From: Ruminococcaceae bacterium UBA2806
Lineage (GTDB): Bacteria > Bacillota > Clostridia > Oscillospirales > Acutalibacteraceae
DNA: 12,285 bases
Assembly: GCA_002351795.1 (NCBI GenBank)
Contig: DEHG01000054.1
Location: 1,772 to 14,056, forward strand
Reading direction: 5' to 3'
The notes under the pieces are model-generated. The model was not told the origin of the DNA. It saw only the letters and a program-made list of their open reading frames with translations, and ran no database searches. This document shows, piece after piece, positions 1 to 6,841 of this stretch (within the stretch, counting starts at the first letter, position 1; each line of letters opens with the position of its first letter). Made by a program: the position numbers and the translations under genes.

Positions 1-315
1 ACCCGCTTTTTTAGCGACTTCAAATCCTACATCTATTCCCTTTCCTATTTTATCTGCTGTATGAGCGTCGGAACCAATAGTTATGTACTTTCCGCCGAGA
101 TCAAAAAATCTTTTGACGAGCGGAAGGTCGGGCATAGTTTGCTTCATCGGCTTAAACAAGCTTTGCACGTTGATTTCAAGCGCTTTATTATTCTTTATAA
201 GAATATTATAATGTGAATTTATTGTATACGAAAAAAATCTTAACGATCTTACAATGTATATTATCTGATAATAAAGTATTTTACCAAAGGAATAAAAACT
301 GATAACAGATAGTTG
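1..315 (-). pseudogene. 5'-truncated PHP-domain (histidinol-phosphatase-like) gene, C-terminal part only
   Basis: The minus-strand frame reads a typical PHP-family C-terminus: a KALEIN strand (about 186-169), a VKRFFDLGGKYITIGSDAHT stretch with the metal-binding GSDAH at 75-61, then DVGFEVAKKAG running off the left edge. PHP histidinol phosphatases are usually about 260-280 residues and begin with an H-x-H metal site. Here the frame can be followed back to about 315, where a TAA (318-316) stops it, and there is no ATG, GTG or TTG codon in frame before the conserved core. The part around YIVR (258-247) still resembles the family's GHxDYxVR segment, but the G-H is replaced by Y-Q, as expected for a decaying remnant. 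The N-terminal half is missing and a plus-strand promoter occupies its place. I read this as a broken gene; the intact 3' end should finish just left of the window. Confidence 0.6.
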
Positions 316-341
316 TTAATAATGAAGAATTGTGGTATAAT
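313..341 (+). promoter_or_regulatory. Sigma-A promoter of the rbfA-truB-ribF transcription unit
   Basis: A -35 element TTGTTA (313-318) is followed after 17 nt by a perfect TATAAT (336-341), preceded by TG one base upstream (TGGTATAAT, extended -10). Transcription should start near 348, giving a leader of about 45 nt before the first gene. It is the only strong promoter seen before the terminator at 6545-6574, so it probably drives the whole run of genes. Confidence 0.75.
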
Positions 342-356
342 CAGAATGAATATATG

Positions 357-378
357 TGTCCGCAATAAATAGCGGATA
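357..378 (+). other. Small hairpin in the 5' leader
   Basis: TCCGC (359-363) and GCGGA (372-376) can pair around an 8-nt loop, extended by a G-U and a T-A pair. No T-tract follows, so it is not a terminator. It lies just upstream of the AAGGGTGA ribosome binding site and might stabilise the 5' end of the mRNA. No function is shown. Confidence 0.3.
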
Positions 379-391
379 TGAAGGGTGAGTG

Positions 392-895
392 ATGTATATG
401 AAAAGGCTTGAACGTGAATGCGGCAGAGGCTTCAGCTATAACAGTGAAATTCCTGTGCTTGAACATTATTATCAGGAGCAATATAATCTTATTCGCAAGG
501 GTGATACAGAGCTTGTTACATATGAGCTTGTCATGCTTGGCAATGCGCTTGACTTTATTGATTTTGTAAAAAGATCATTTGGTATGACTCTTGACGGAAA
601 GGAAAGATCTGTTGAGCTTTATGAGGAAGTAATGGATGCGCTCAGCAGGGGTATAATAAATGAGAACCTCTTTGATAAAAAGCATAATATTGCAAAAAAA
701 GCCGGTGCTTATCTTGGCTTCCTTATCATTGCAGCTATCGGCGGTGAATGGATAGATACAAGCAGCGACGGCGCAATTATAATAGACGGCAGAGAGGTAT
801 ATGTATGCGACTTTGCCGCAAACAGACTTATGACCGGCTCGGAGCTTAATGCCGTGGATTATTATAAAAAGGTACGCACACTGAGAAAACGATAA
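392..895 (+). CDS. Conserved-looking protein of unknown function, first gene of the operon
   Basis: This 167-aa protein has no signal peptide and no clear membrane span, so it is probably cytosolic. I do not recognise the family. The N-terminal part is mainly helical and acidic (around LGNALDFIDFVKRSFG). The C-terminal part has an AGAYLGFLIIAAIGGEW segment (roughly residues 106-122), then an alternating strand pattern (GAIIIDGREVYVCDF) and a basic end. The ATG at 392 is preferred because the AAGGGTGA site (381-388) is correctly spaced for it. A GTG at 389 is too close and an ATG at 398 is also possible. It ends 13 nt before rbfA and shares its promoter, so it is co-transcribed with ribosome-maturation genes, but that alone does not give a function. 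Confidence 0.8.
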   Translation: MYMKRLERECGRGFSYNSEIPVLEHYYQEQYNLIRKGDTELVTYELVMLGNALDFIDFVKRSFGMTLDGKERSVELYEEVMDALSRGIINENLFDKKHNIAKKAGAYLGFLIIAAIGGEWIDTSSDGAIIIDGREVYVCDFAANRLMTGSELNAVDYYKKVRTLRKR

Positions 896-908
896 AAGGA
901 GTTAAAAT

Positions 909-1286
909 ATGGCAAATCACAGAGCGGACAGAATGTCCGAGGATATTCAAAGAGAATTGGCTGCAATTATGAGAGAAATGAAGGATCCGAGAGTGCATGA
1001 CGGTATCCTGAGTATCGTTCGCTGCGATATGGCTCATGATCTTTCTTTTTGCAGGGTCTATATCAGTTCGATGAACGGACTTGATACAGCAAAAAAAGCA
1101 GCGGCAGCGCTTAAAAATGCACAGGGATTTATCAGAAAAGAGCTTGGGACAAGACTTAAACTGAGATATGCGCCGGTTCTTGCTTTTGAGGCCACGGATT
1201 CTATCGAATACAGCGCAAATATTTCTCGTATTCTGATGGATATGGATCTGCCCGAGGAGGAAACAGATGAAAGCGATAACACTTGA
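909..1286 (+). CDS. rbfA: 30S ribosome-binding factor A
   Basis: The 125-aa product matches RbfA in size and pattern. It opens with RADRMSEDIQRELAAIM, followed by KDPRVHDGILSIVRCDMAHD, a VYISSM strand, the helix-kink-helix ALKNAQGFIRKEL, and LRYAPVLAFEATDSIEY near the end. RbfA is a single KH-fold protein that binds the small ribosomal subunit near 16S rRNA helix 1 during late maturation and matters for cold growth. The start at 909 has an AAGGAG site (897-902) at normal spacing. Its last 20 nt overlap the start of the following DHH gene in another frame, which suggests coupled translation. The tail is acidic (PEEETDESDNT). Confidence 0.95.
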   Translation: MANHRADRMSEDIQRELAAIMREMKDPRVHDGILSIVRCDMAHDLSFCRVYISSMNGLDTAKKAAAALKNAQGFIRKELGTRLKLRYAPVLAFEATDSIEYSANISRILMDMDLPEEETDESDNT

Positions 1287-2226
1287 ACAAACGGCGCAGT
1301 TTTTGAAGGAATACGATAAATACCTTATACTTATGCATAAATCTCCAGATGGAGATACTATAGGCTGCGGATACGGTCTTTGCATGGCGCTGAGAAGTAT
1401 CGGCAAAAAGGCGGATGTTCTTTGCGGCGATCCTGTACCGCTTATATATAAGTATTTTACCGACTGCGTTTCAAATGAAGGCTTTGAACCCGAATATATA
1501 GTAAGCGTTGACGTTGCAACAACTAAATTATTGAGTGGAAAAGCGCTTGAATATCAGGACAGGATAGATCTTTGCATAGATCATCACGGCTCAAATACTG
1601 GTTTTGCAAAATACGGCTATGTTAACGGAAAGACTTCATCATGCGCTGAGATAATCAAAGATCTGCTTGATATCATGAAGGTAGATATTACAAAGGATAT
1701 TGCAAATGCTGTATTTACAGGTATATGTACAGATACGGGCTGCTTCAAATATGCAAGCGTATCTCCTGAGACGCACAGGGCGGCTGCCGACCTGATGGAA
1801 AAGGGCGCACAAAGCGGATATATCTGTTATATGATGTTTGACAATAAATCCAAAAGCAAGATGATGCTTGAAAAGATGGTTCTTGACACCCTTGAATATT
1901 ACTGCGACGGGCAGATAGCCTTTGTTTTAACGACATTGGGAATGATCGAAAAATCAGGGGCGGTTGAAAGCGACCTTGACGGTATCGCTTCTATCCCGAG
2001 ACAGATAGAGGGCGTAAAGATAGGCATTACCATGAAGGAAAAGGAAAACGGTGAATGTCGTTTTTCTGTGAGGACTTCTGAGGAAATAGACGCATCCGCC
2101 ATATGCAGTCAGTTCGGCGGCGGCGGTCATAAGGCTGCTGCGGGATGCAGCATACATAAAGCGCTTCCCGAGGCAAAAAAGGATATGCTTGAAGCATGCA
2201 TAAAAATGCTTGAGGGTAATGTATGA
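1267..2226 (+). CDS. nrnA: DHH/DHHA1 phosphoesterase, bifunctional oligoribonuclease and pAp phosphatase (NrnA)
   Basis: The 319-aa protein has the full NrnA layout. The N-terminal DHH domain shows HKSPDGDTIG (H24, D28, D30), SVDVAT (D82), the signature DHHGSN (D105-H106-H107) and TDTG (D156), which together form the two-metal site. The C-terminal DHHA1 domain ends with GGGGHKAAAGC (GGGGH at 284-288), which binds the substrate. NrnA degrades 2-5 nt RNAs and dephosphorylates 3'-phosphoadenosine 5'-phosphate in bacteria that lack Orn. It sits between rbfA and truB, the common Firmicutes position. The start is supported by GAGGAGG (1254-1260) lying inside rbfA. It ends in an ATGA overlap with truB. 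Confidence 0.93.
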   Translation: MKAITLEQTAQFLKEYDKYLILMHKSPDGDTIGCGYGLCMALRSIGKKADVLCGDPVPLIYKYFTDCVSNEGFEPEYIVSVDVATTKLLSGKALEYQDRIDLCIDHHGSNTGFAKYGYVNGKTSSCAEIIKDLLDIMKVDITKDIANAVFTGICTDTGCFKYASVSPETHRAAADLMEKGAQSGYICYMMFDNKSKSKMMLEKMVLDTLEYYCDGQIAFVLTTLGMIEKSGAVESDLDGIASIPRQIEGVKIGITMKEKENGECRFSVRTSEEIDASAICSQFGGGGHKAAAGCSIHKALPEAKKDMLEACIKMLEGNV

Positions 2227-3119
2227 ATGGAGTAATTGTGATCAACAAACAGAAGGATTTCACATCCTTTGATGTAGTTGCTGTGGCAAGGGGCATACTC
2301 CGTGAAAAAAAGATAGGTCACAGCGGTACACTTGACCCTATGGCGACAGGCGTTCTGCCGATACTTATAGGAAGGGCGGCAAAGGCTCAGTCCCTGCTGC
2401 CTGATACCGATAAGGAATATACGGCTCAGTTCAGACTTGGCATGACAACTGATACCCTCGATATAACGGGAACGGTACTTACTGAAACTGAATGTCATAT
2501 TGCGAAAAATGAAATAGAGGAGGTACTCCCTCGGTTTCGTGGGGATATCATGCAGATACCGCCAATGTATTCAGCGGTACAGAAGGACGGAGTAAGACTG
2601 TATGATCTTGCAAGACAGGGTATAGAGGTCGAAAGACAGGCAAGACCTGTATGCATTGATACTCTTGAGCTTATGGATTATGATGAAACGACTCAGACCG
2701 GCAGTCTCAGGATATCATGTTCAAAGGGTACATATATCCGTGTAATATGCGATGATATAGGAAAGGCTCTGGGCTGCGGATGTGTAATGACTGATCTGTG
2801 CCGGACAAAGGCTTGCGGTTTTACACTGAAAGATGCGGTGACGCTGAAACAGCTTGAACAGATAAAGAATGAAGGTCGTCTGGATGATGTTATCCGACCG
2901 ACCGACAGTATATTCACCTGTTTTAAGCCCGTATATATAAGCGAAAAGCAGGCTGTCAGATTTTCAAACGGGGCGGCGCTTGATCTTGCCCGTGTGAAAA
3001 AATTGGCAATTACAGAAAATCCTACATTATATAGGGTATACGGCGGACAGAAATTTCTCGGACTTGGAATAACAGATCCGGAAAAGAATGAACTTATGGT
3101 TAAAAAGTTGTTTTTTTGA
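2223..3119 (+). CDS. truB: tRNA pseudouridine(55) synthase TruB
   Basis: The 298-aa protein starts with GVIVINKQKDFTSFDVV and then carries the catalytic motif GHSGTLDPMATGVLPI, with the nucleophilic aspartate at D38. Further family landmarks are KEYTAQFRLGMTTDTLD, PPMYSAVQKDGVRLYDLARQG and SKGTYIRVICDDIG. TruB isomerises U55 to pseudouridine in the T-loop of nearly all tRNAs and also acts as a tRNA-folding chaperone. The end is a PUA-like region (about 230-298). Its ATG overlaps the nrnA stop as ATGA, with GAGGG (2212-2216) as ribosome site, so the two genes are translationally coupled. The gene ends in a run of seven T (3111-3117) encoding FF and the stop. Confidence 0.95.
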   Translation: MNGVIVINKQKDFTSFDVVAVARGILREKKIGHSGTLDPMATGVLPILIGRAAKAQSLLPDTDKEYTAQFRLGMTTDTLDITGTVLTETECHIAKNEIEEVLPRFRGDIMQIPPMYSAVQKDGVRLYDLARQGIEVERQARPVCIDTLELMDYDETTQTGSLRISCSKGTYIRVICDDIGKALGCGCVMTDLCRTKACGFTLKDAVTLKQLEQIKNEGRLDDVIRPTDSIFTCFKPVYISEKQAVRFSNGAALDLARVKKLAITENPTLYRVYGGQKFLGLGITDPEKNELMVKKLFF

Positions 3120-3129
3120 GGTGATTATT

Positions 3130-3330
3130 ATGGATTGGGAATTAATAGGCGGTCTGGCATTTGCGGCAGTAATTATTATATTGCTTGTAATATTTGCAAG
3201 GCGTAACATGACGCATAATTATACTGCCGGAAGCGGAATGTTCAAAAACAGTGAGGATAATCTTGAAAAGGATAAGCATATGGATGCCTCGGATTATGAA
3301 TATTTTAACAATGATGGAATTCTCAAATAA
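3130..3330 (+). CDS. 66-aa single-pass membrane protein between truB and ribF
   Basis: The small protein begins MDWELIGG, followed by a strong hydrophobic helix (LAFAAVIIILLVIFA, about residues 9-23), then ARR, which would place the C-terminus in the cytoplasm. The remaining 40 residues are polar and end in an acidic stretch with DYEYFNNDGILK. The ATG at 3130 is chosen over an in-frame ATG at 3088 inside truB because GAGGTGAT (3118-3125), overlapping the truB stop, is correctly spaced for it. It is 10 nt from truB and 12 nt from ribF, so it is part of the operon. I do not recognise a family and assign no function. Confidence 0.75.
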   Translation: MDWELIGGLAFAAVIIILLVIFARRNMTHNYTAGSGMFKNSEDNLEKDKHMDASDYEYFNNDGILK

Positions 3331-3342
3331 TGAGGAGAAAAA

Positions 3343-4263
3343 ATGGAAATAATAACGGAACTTAAACGGTCGTCAGAGCCTACTTCAACAGCTTTGGGAT
3401 ATTTTGACGGTCTGCATCTCGGGCATCAGGCGGTTATAGGTGAGGCTGTTGCAAACGGTCAGAAAAATTCGCTGATACCGACAGTTTTTACGCTTTTGCA
3501 AAGTCCCCGTACTGTTTTGTGGGGTGAAGAAAGCAAAAACATTATCACAACCGAAGAAAAGCTTTCGATACTTGAAAAGATGGGCGTACAGCAGGTATAT
3601 CTTATTGATTTCAATGATGTCAAGGATATAACGGCGGACAGCTTTGTAAAGGATATACTTTGCGGATGCTTCAGTGCAAGGCATATATCCTGCGGATTCA
3701 ATTATCATTTCGGAGCGGGAGCAAAGGGCAGCGGTGAAATGCTTGAGGATATGTGCAGGGATTACGGTATTTCAGTACTTGCACGGCCGAGGATAACATA
3801 TGATGAAAGACCGGTAAGCTCGACACGGATAAGAGAATGTATTGTAAACGGCGATATAAGATCTGCGAATGAGATGCTCGGACGCAGATACGGGTTCAGG
3901 CTTACTGTCGTTCACGGCAGAGAGCTTGGAAGACAGTGGGGAACTCCGACTCTCAATCAGATATTTCCCGACGGACTTGTAAAGCCGAAATTCGGAGCAT
4001 ATGTATCTGTTGTAACAGTTGGTGATAATAAATACTGCGGTGTTACCAATATCGGGCTGAAACCGACTGTCGGCTCGGATAAAGTTCTTATAGAAACATG
4101 GATGCCCGATTACAGCGGCAGAGAGCTTTATGATGAAAAAACAGAGGTAAGACTGATAGATTTTATCAGAGAAGAAAGACGTTTTGAGGATACATATGAG
4201 TTAAAAGCGGAAATACTCCGCAACGGAGAATATGCAAGAAAGCTGTTTAAGGAGGAATGTTAA
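3343..4263 (+). CDS. ribF: Bifunctional riboflavin kinase / FAD synthetase
   Basis: The 306-aa product has both RibF domains. The N-terminal FMN adenylyltransferase domain shows GYFDGLHLGHQ (about residues 19-29), GFNYHFGAGAKG and VSSTRIRE. The C-terminal flavokinase domain shows HGRELGRQWGTPTLN (usual form G-x-LG-F-PTAN), GVTNIGLKPTVG, the catalytic-glutamate strand IETW (E251), and FIREERRFEDTYEL. The enzyme turns riboflavin into FMN and then FAD in the cytosol. Several normally conserved positions differ: TLN for TAN, W for the F before GTP, and RELYD where GDLYG is usual. The catalytic Thr, Asn and Glu appear retained, so I expect activity. The start has GAGGAG (3332-3337). Confidence 0.93.
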   Translation: MEIITELKRSSEPTSTALGYFDGLHLGHQAVIGEAVANGQKNSLIPTVFTLLQSPRTVLWGEESKNIITTEEKLSILEKMGVQQVYLIDFNDVKDITADSFVKDILCGCFSARHISCGFNYHFGAGAKGSGEMLEDMCRDYGISVLARPRITYDERPVSSTRIRECIVNGDIRSANEMLGRRYGFRLTVVHGRELGRQWGTPTLNQIFPDGLVKPKFGAYVSVVTVGDNKYCGVTNIGLKPTVGSDKVLIETWMPDYSGRELYDEKTEVRLIDFIREERRFEDTYELKAEILRNGEYARKLFKEEC

Positions 4264-4554
4264 ATGGCACATTTCGGAGGACAGGGAAGAGGAAACGGAC
4301 CAACACCGGGAGGCGGAGGACACAGACCCCCGCCGCCGCCGCCAAGAAGAGGTGGTGGATATAACAGCCCCCCGCCGAGAAGAGAGAGCTGGCATGAGCC
4401 GCCCCGCAGAAGAGGATACGGCGACTGGCACGAACCGCCGCCGCCGAGAAATCAGGGCGGATGCAGCACTGTTCTTGCAGCAATAATACTTCTGGCGATA
4501 GTGGGTTTTGTTGTATATATGGAAATGACCGGTGGAAAGTTACCGTGGGTATGA
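4264..4554 (+). CDS. Pro/Gly/Arg-rich protein with a C-terminal membrane segment
   Basis: This 96-aa protein has a low-complexity N-terminal two-thirds made of glycine, proline and arginine, including a GGGGH stretch, a run of six prolines, an RRGGG patch and two copies of WHEPP (in SWHEPPRRRG and DWHEPPPPRN). It then has one hydrophobic helix (STVLAAIILLAIVGFVVYM, about residues 68-86) and a short tail GGKLPWV. That layout suggests a protein anchored by its C-terminal end with a disordered basic domain in the cytoplasm. The ATG directly abuts the ribF stop, with AAGGAGG at 4249-4255. Neither a family nor a function is recognised. Proline-rich or RGG-like tails can bind partner proteins or RNA, but that is inference. 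Confidence 0.8.
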   Translation: MAHFGGQGRGNGPTPGGGGHRPPPPPPRRGGGYNSPPPRRESWHEPPRRRGYGDWHEPPPPRNQGGCSTVLAAIILLAIVGFVVYMEMTGGKLPWV

Positions 4555-4558
4555 ATGT

Positions 4559-5446
4559 ATGATAAAATTATTTAAAGGATACTTTATTATTTCAATAATG
4601 GCTGCTGTTGTCATGATAGCAGGCGGTGTGCTTGGATTATTAGATATTATTATTATACCGTTCTGGGCTGAGATAGTGCTTATCATTGTTTTATATGGGG
4701 TAGTTTTGCTGATGTCCGTTCTTTCGGTGAAAAAGTACACGAAGATCTGCGATATTGCAAATACCGATCCGGACAAATTTGTTGAAATGTCAGATGAAAT
4801 GGCAAAAAGATCTGCAGGCGTAAGGAGAATGGTTCTTGGAAATGCTATTGTTTCTCTGCTGAATCATGAACGTGTGGATGAAGCTGAGAGAAGAACGGCA
4901 GAATACGGAAAGGATCTGAAGCCGAACGATATTGTCGGCAGATTTATGTATTCAAATTATATGTGCTGTATTGATATATTGAAAAGGGATTTTTCCCGTA
5001 TGGATCTTTATATCAATGATCAGAGAATGTGTTTGCAGCAGATGTCGGTAAACAGGCCGAGAGGAATAAACGATCTGACTTTGCAGCGGTTTCATGCAGC
5101 TGTCGAGAAGGAAGCTTTTGAAGCGGAATTTTACAGCCGTCCGCCTGAAAGACTGATGAATGAGGACAGGCAGATAGTTTTGAATTATATTGCAAATGCA
5201 GATATTCTGAGGGGCTTTAGCAGAAAAGGTGCAGTCATGTACGAATGTACCGAAAAGCTTCTTGATTATGATAAGGGCATGGCATATGCTGTCATAGGTG
5301 AAAGAGAGAAGGCAGCGCAGTTTCTGACGTCTGCCGCAGAGTGCGGATTTACATATCCGTTTGTCGAAAGGGCTAAAAAATGGCTGCAAAGCGGAGATGT
5401 GAATGTTCTCATGAGAAACGGCAGAGCAGCGGAGGTGGAAAAATGA
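4559..5446 (+). CDS. Membrane protein with two N-terminal transmembrane helices and a helical cytoplasmic domain
   Basis: The 295-aa product begins MIKLFKGYF and has two hydrophobic helices (about residues 8-30 and 34-56, ISIMAAVVMIAGGVLGLLDI and AEIVLIIVLYGVVLLMSVL) followed by SVKKY. The remaining 240 residues are therefore probably cytoplasmic. They look all-helical with TPR-like periodicity (for example HERVDEAERRTAEYGK and GEREKAAQFLTSAAECGF), though no repeat is certain. ATG at 4559 lies 4 nt after the preceding stop and lacks a good ribosome site, so it probably depends on translational coupling; an in-frame GTG at 4532 is less likely. It ends in an ATGA overlap with the lipoprotein gene, suggesting the two products work together. 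Function unknown. Confidence 0.8.
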   Translation: MIKLFKGYFIISIMAAVVMIAGGVLGLLDIIIIPFWAEIVLIIVLYGVVLLMSVLSVKKYTKICDIANTDPDKFVEMSDEMAKRSAGVRRMVLGNAIVSLLNHERVDEAERRTAEYGKDLKPNDIVGRFMYSNYMCCIDILKRDFSRMDLYINDQRMCLQQMSVNRPRGINDLTLQRFHAAVEKEAFEAEFYSRPPERLMNEDRQIVLNYIANADILRGFSRKGAVMYECTEKLLDYDKGMAYAVIGEREKAAQFLTSAAECGFTYPFVERAKKWLQSGDVNVLMRNGRAAEVEK

Positions 5447-6510
5447 TATTCAGAAAAACAGCGGTTTTTCTGCTGGCAGCGTCAGTTGCCGTAAGCAGTC
5501 TGTTTTTTGCCGGCTGCGGCGGCAGTGACGAAAAGCCGGAGGAAAAAACAGAAAGCAGTACAGCGTCCGAAAGAGGATATACAGCGGATGAGGTATCGGA
5601 AAAGGATATCATGAGGCTGAATCAGGTGTACGGGAGCGCAGGCTGTATTTATCTTTGCGAGAAAAACAATATCCCGCTTGAGGATGGATATAAGGACAAT
5701 ATAAAGAATGAAGCAAAGGAGCTTATCGGCGGGCTTGATATTGACATTATCGGCACATCGGAGCTTGCAAAGGCTATATGCGCCGACCATGTGTTGTCGC
5801 TTGGTGAAAAGGACAGGCTTAATAAGGAATTCTACACCAGATATAATGATGATGCAAAGCTGTTTGATGAATATGCAGAGGATAAGTATGAGGGCGTGAG
5901 CGATGAAGAAAAGCTTATCATGCGGATAGCCTCGACAGACGCTGTATGGATAGAGTTCAATTCCTTCGGGATAAACGACGATAAGTATGACATAAAAAAG
6001 CTGCTTGCAGACGCCTTCAATGCAAATGTTGATAAGTATAACCACAATGATATCTATAACGGCAAGTGGTCGGTAACGAGCGAGCTTGAGAACATATTTT
6101 ACTATTATCTTATAACTGATTCGCTTGATATGATAAAGTATCAGAAGATATGGGATGTACTTGGGCCGAATTATCTGCGTGATCTGTATGAATCGAATGA
6201 AAACAATACAAGCTTCCAGGAATTTTCGATCGCTAATATATCGGGAATGCTGACGGATACAAAGTCAAAGGAAGTGCTGAAAGCAGGGATAGAGCCAAAA
6301 TATGACATGAGAGAGTATTATAAAAATCTGAGTGAAGAAAATGCGTTTTTGTATGATAAAAGCTCGGAGGATTATATATATTATGAATACACGCTGTTTG
6401 TTGATCTGAGTCAGCCGTCCGATCTTAAATTGAGTGATAATAAGTTCTTTACCGAAAATGTCGGGAAGTGGCTCAGCGAATGTTATGAGAGGAACCACAC
6501 TGTACATTAA
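5443..6510 (+). CDS. Secreted lipoprotein of unknown function
   Basis: The 355-aa product starts with a lipoprotein signal peptide: basic MIFRK, a hydrophobic core TAVFLLAASVAVSSLF, and a lipobox FAGC with the lipidated cysteine at residue 25. A polar linker rich in Glu, Ser and Lys follows (about 26-48). The mature domain is acidic, helical and rich in Tyr, Asp and Asn, with a tract around KYDIKKLLADAFNANVDKYN and another at ENIFYYYLITDSLDMI. I recognise no domain. The start at 5443 is supported by GGAGGTGG (5431-5438) and a 4-nt overlap with the upstream membrane-protein gene. It is the last gene of the operon; the terminator begins 35 nt after its stop. Confidence 0.85.
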   Translation: MIFRKTAVFLLAASVAVSSLFFAGCGGSDEKPEEKTESSTASERGYTADEVSEKDIMRLNQVYGSAGCIYLCEKNNIPLEDGYKDNIKNEAKELIGGLDIDIIGTSELAKAICADHVLSLGEKDRLNKEFYTRYNDDAKLFDEYAEDKYEGVSDEEKLIMRIASTDAVWIEFNSFGINDDKYDIKKLLADAFNANVDKYNHNDIYNGKWSVTSELENIFYYYLITDSLDMIKYQKIWDVLGPNYLRDLYESNENNTSFQEFSIANISGMLTDTKSKEVLKAGIEPKYDMREYYKNLSEENAFLYDKSSEDYIYYEYTLFVDLSQPSDLKLSDNKFFTENVGKWLSECYERNHTVH

Positions 6511-6544
6511 ATTGTCAACTGTTTGAAAAATGAACAATAAAAAG

Positions 6545-6574
6545 AATGCCATCCCCCAGGGGTTGGCATTTTTT
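6545..6574 (+). terminator. Rho-independent terminator after the lipoprotein gene
   Basis: AATGCCA (6545-6551) pairs with TGGCATT (6564-6570). After a T-T mismatch the stem continues with C-G pairs in the CCCCC/GGGG part, closing a small loop. A run of six T (6569-6574) follows. The A-tract before the stem also makes it partly usable in reverse. It ends the long plus-strand operon and insulates the surface-protein gene. Confidence 0.9.
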
Positions 6575-6841
6575 GCTCAAAAATGGAAATAAAAAATTGT
6601 AAATAATTATAAAATAACCTGTAATAAAACTAAATTAACCTTTTAATGCTATATAAAAGTTGACAATGAGTACTGATTTATAGTATAATAGATAAAATGT
6701 AATTACTATGGGTAAGTGTAGGGTTGACAATTAAATATACAATCTGCACATCAACAAAGTGGTAAAATTAGTTAAAATTATACAAAATTGATATAACCGG
6801 AATTGTTACATTTCTTATTATACTAATGTGAGGTAATCAAT
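6575..6841 (+). other. AT-rich intergenic region and leader of the giant surface-protein gene
   Basis: The stretch from the terminator to the ATG at 6842 contains no supported ORF. It holds the promoter described separately and then a leader of about 145 nt, longer than needed for simple initiation. I looked for a c-di-GMP riboswitch or another recognisable RNA element and saw no matching core. The nonamer GTTGACAAT occurs twice in it (6659-6667 and 6723-6731), with an inverted copy at 6511-6519. The ribosome site for 6842 is GTGAGGT (6828-6834 region). Confidence 0.6.
6660..6689 (+). promoter_or_regulatory. Near-consensus sigma-A promoter of the surface-protein gene
   Basis: A perfect TTGACA (6660-6665) and a perfect TATAAT (6684-6689) are separated by 18 nt. 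Both hexamers are consensus, so basal strength should be high unless repressed. The start of transcription should be near 6696. An imperfect inverted repeat, AACCTTTT (6637-6644) and AAAAGTT (6655-6661), touches the -35 and could be an operator, but this is weak. Confidence 0.8.

Noticed and set aside
846..1406. Long minus-strand ORF opposite rbfA (186 codons).
   Set aside because: It is antisense to a certain rbfA and nrnA, has no ribosome site, and its composition is that of a frame shadow.
4232..4486. Plus-strand ORF rich in Glu and Arg overlapping ribF and the Pro-rich gene.
   Set aside because: It is the shifted reading of the GC-rich Pro/Gly/Arg codons; the frame with the AAGGAGG site and a membrane helix is the real one.
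4532..4558. GTG start for the two-helix membrane protein, adding nine residues.
   Set aside because: It would overlap the previous gene by 23 nt and has no better ribosome site. ATG at 4559 places the basic residues directly before the first helix.
5482..6045. Minus-strand ORF of 187 codons opposite the lipoprotein gene.
   Set aside because: The plus strand has a lipobox, a ribosome site and an operon position; the reverse frame has no start signals and an odd Cys/Ile-rich composition.
6724..6768. Second TTGACA (6724-6729) as another promoter.
   Set aside because: No -10 element lies at 16-19 nt spacing; the nearest TAAAAT (6763-6768) is too far away.
6690..6841. Riboswitch in the long leader of the surface-protein gene.
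   Set aside because: No conserved core of known classes could be seen, and pairing potential is low in this AT-rich stretch.
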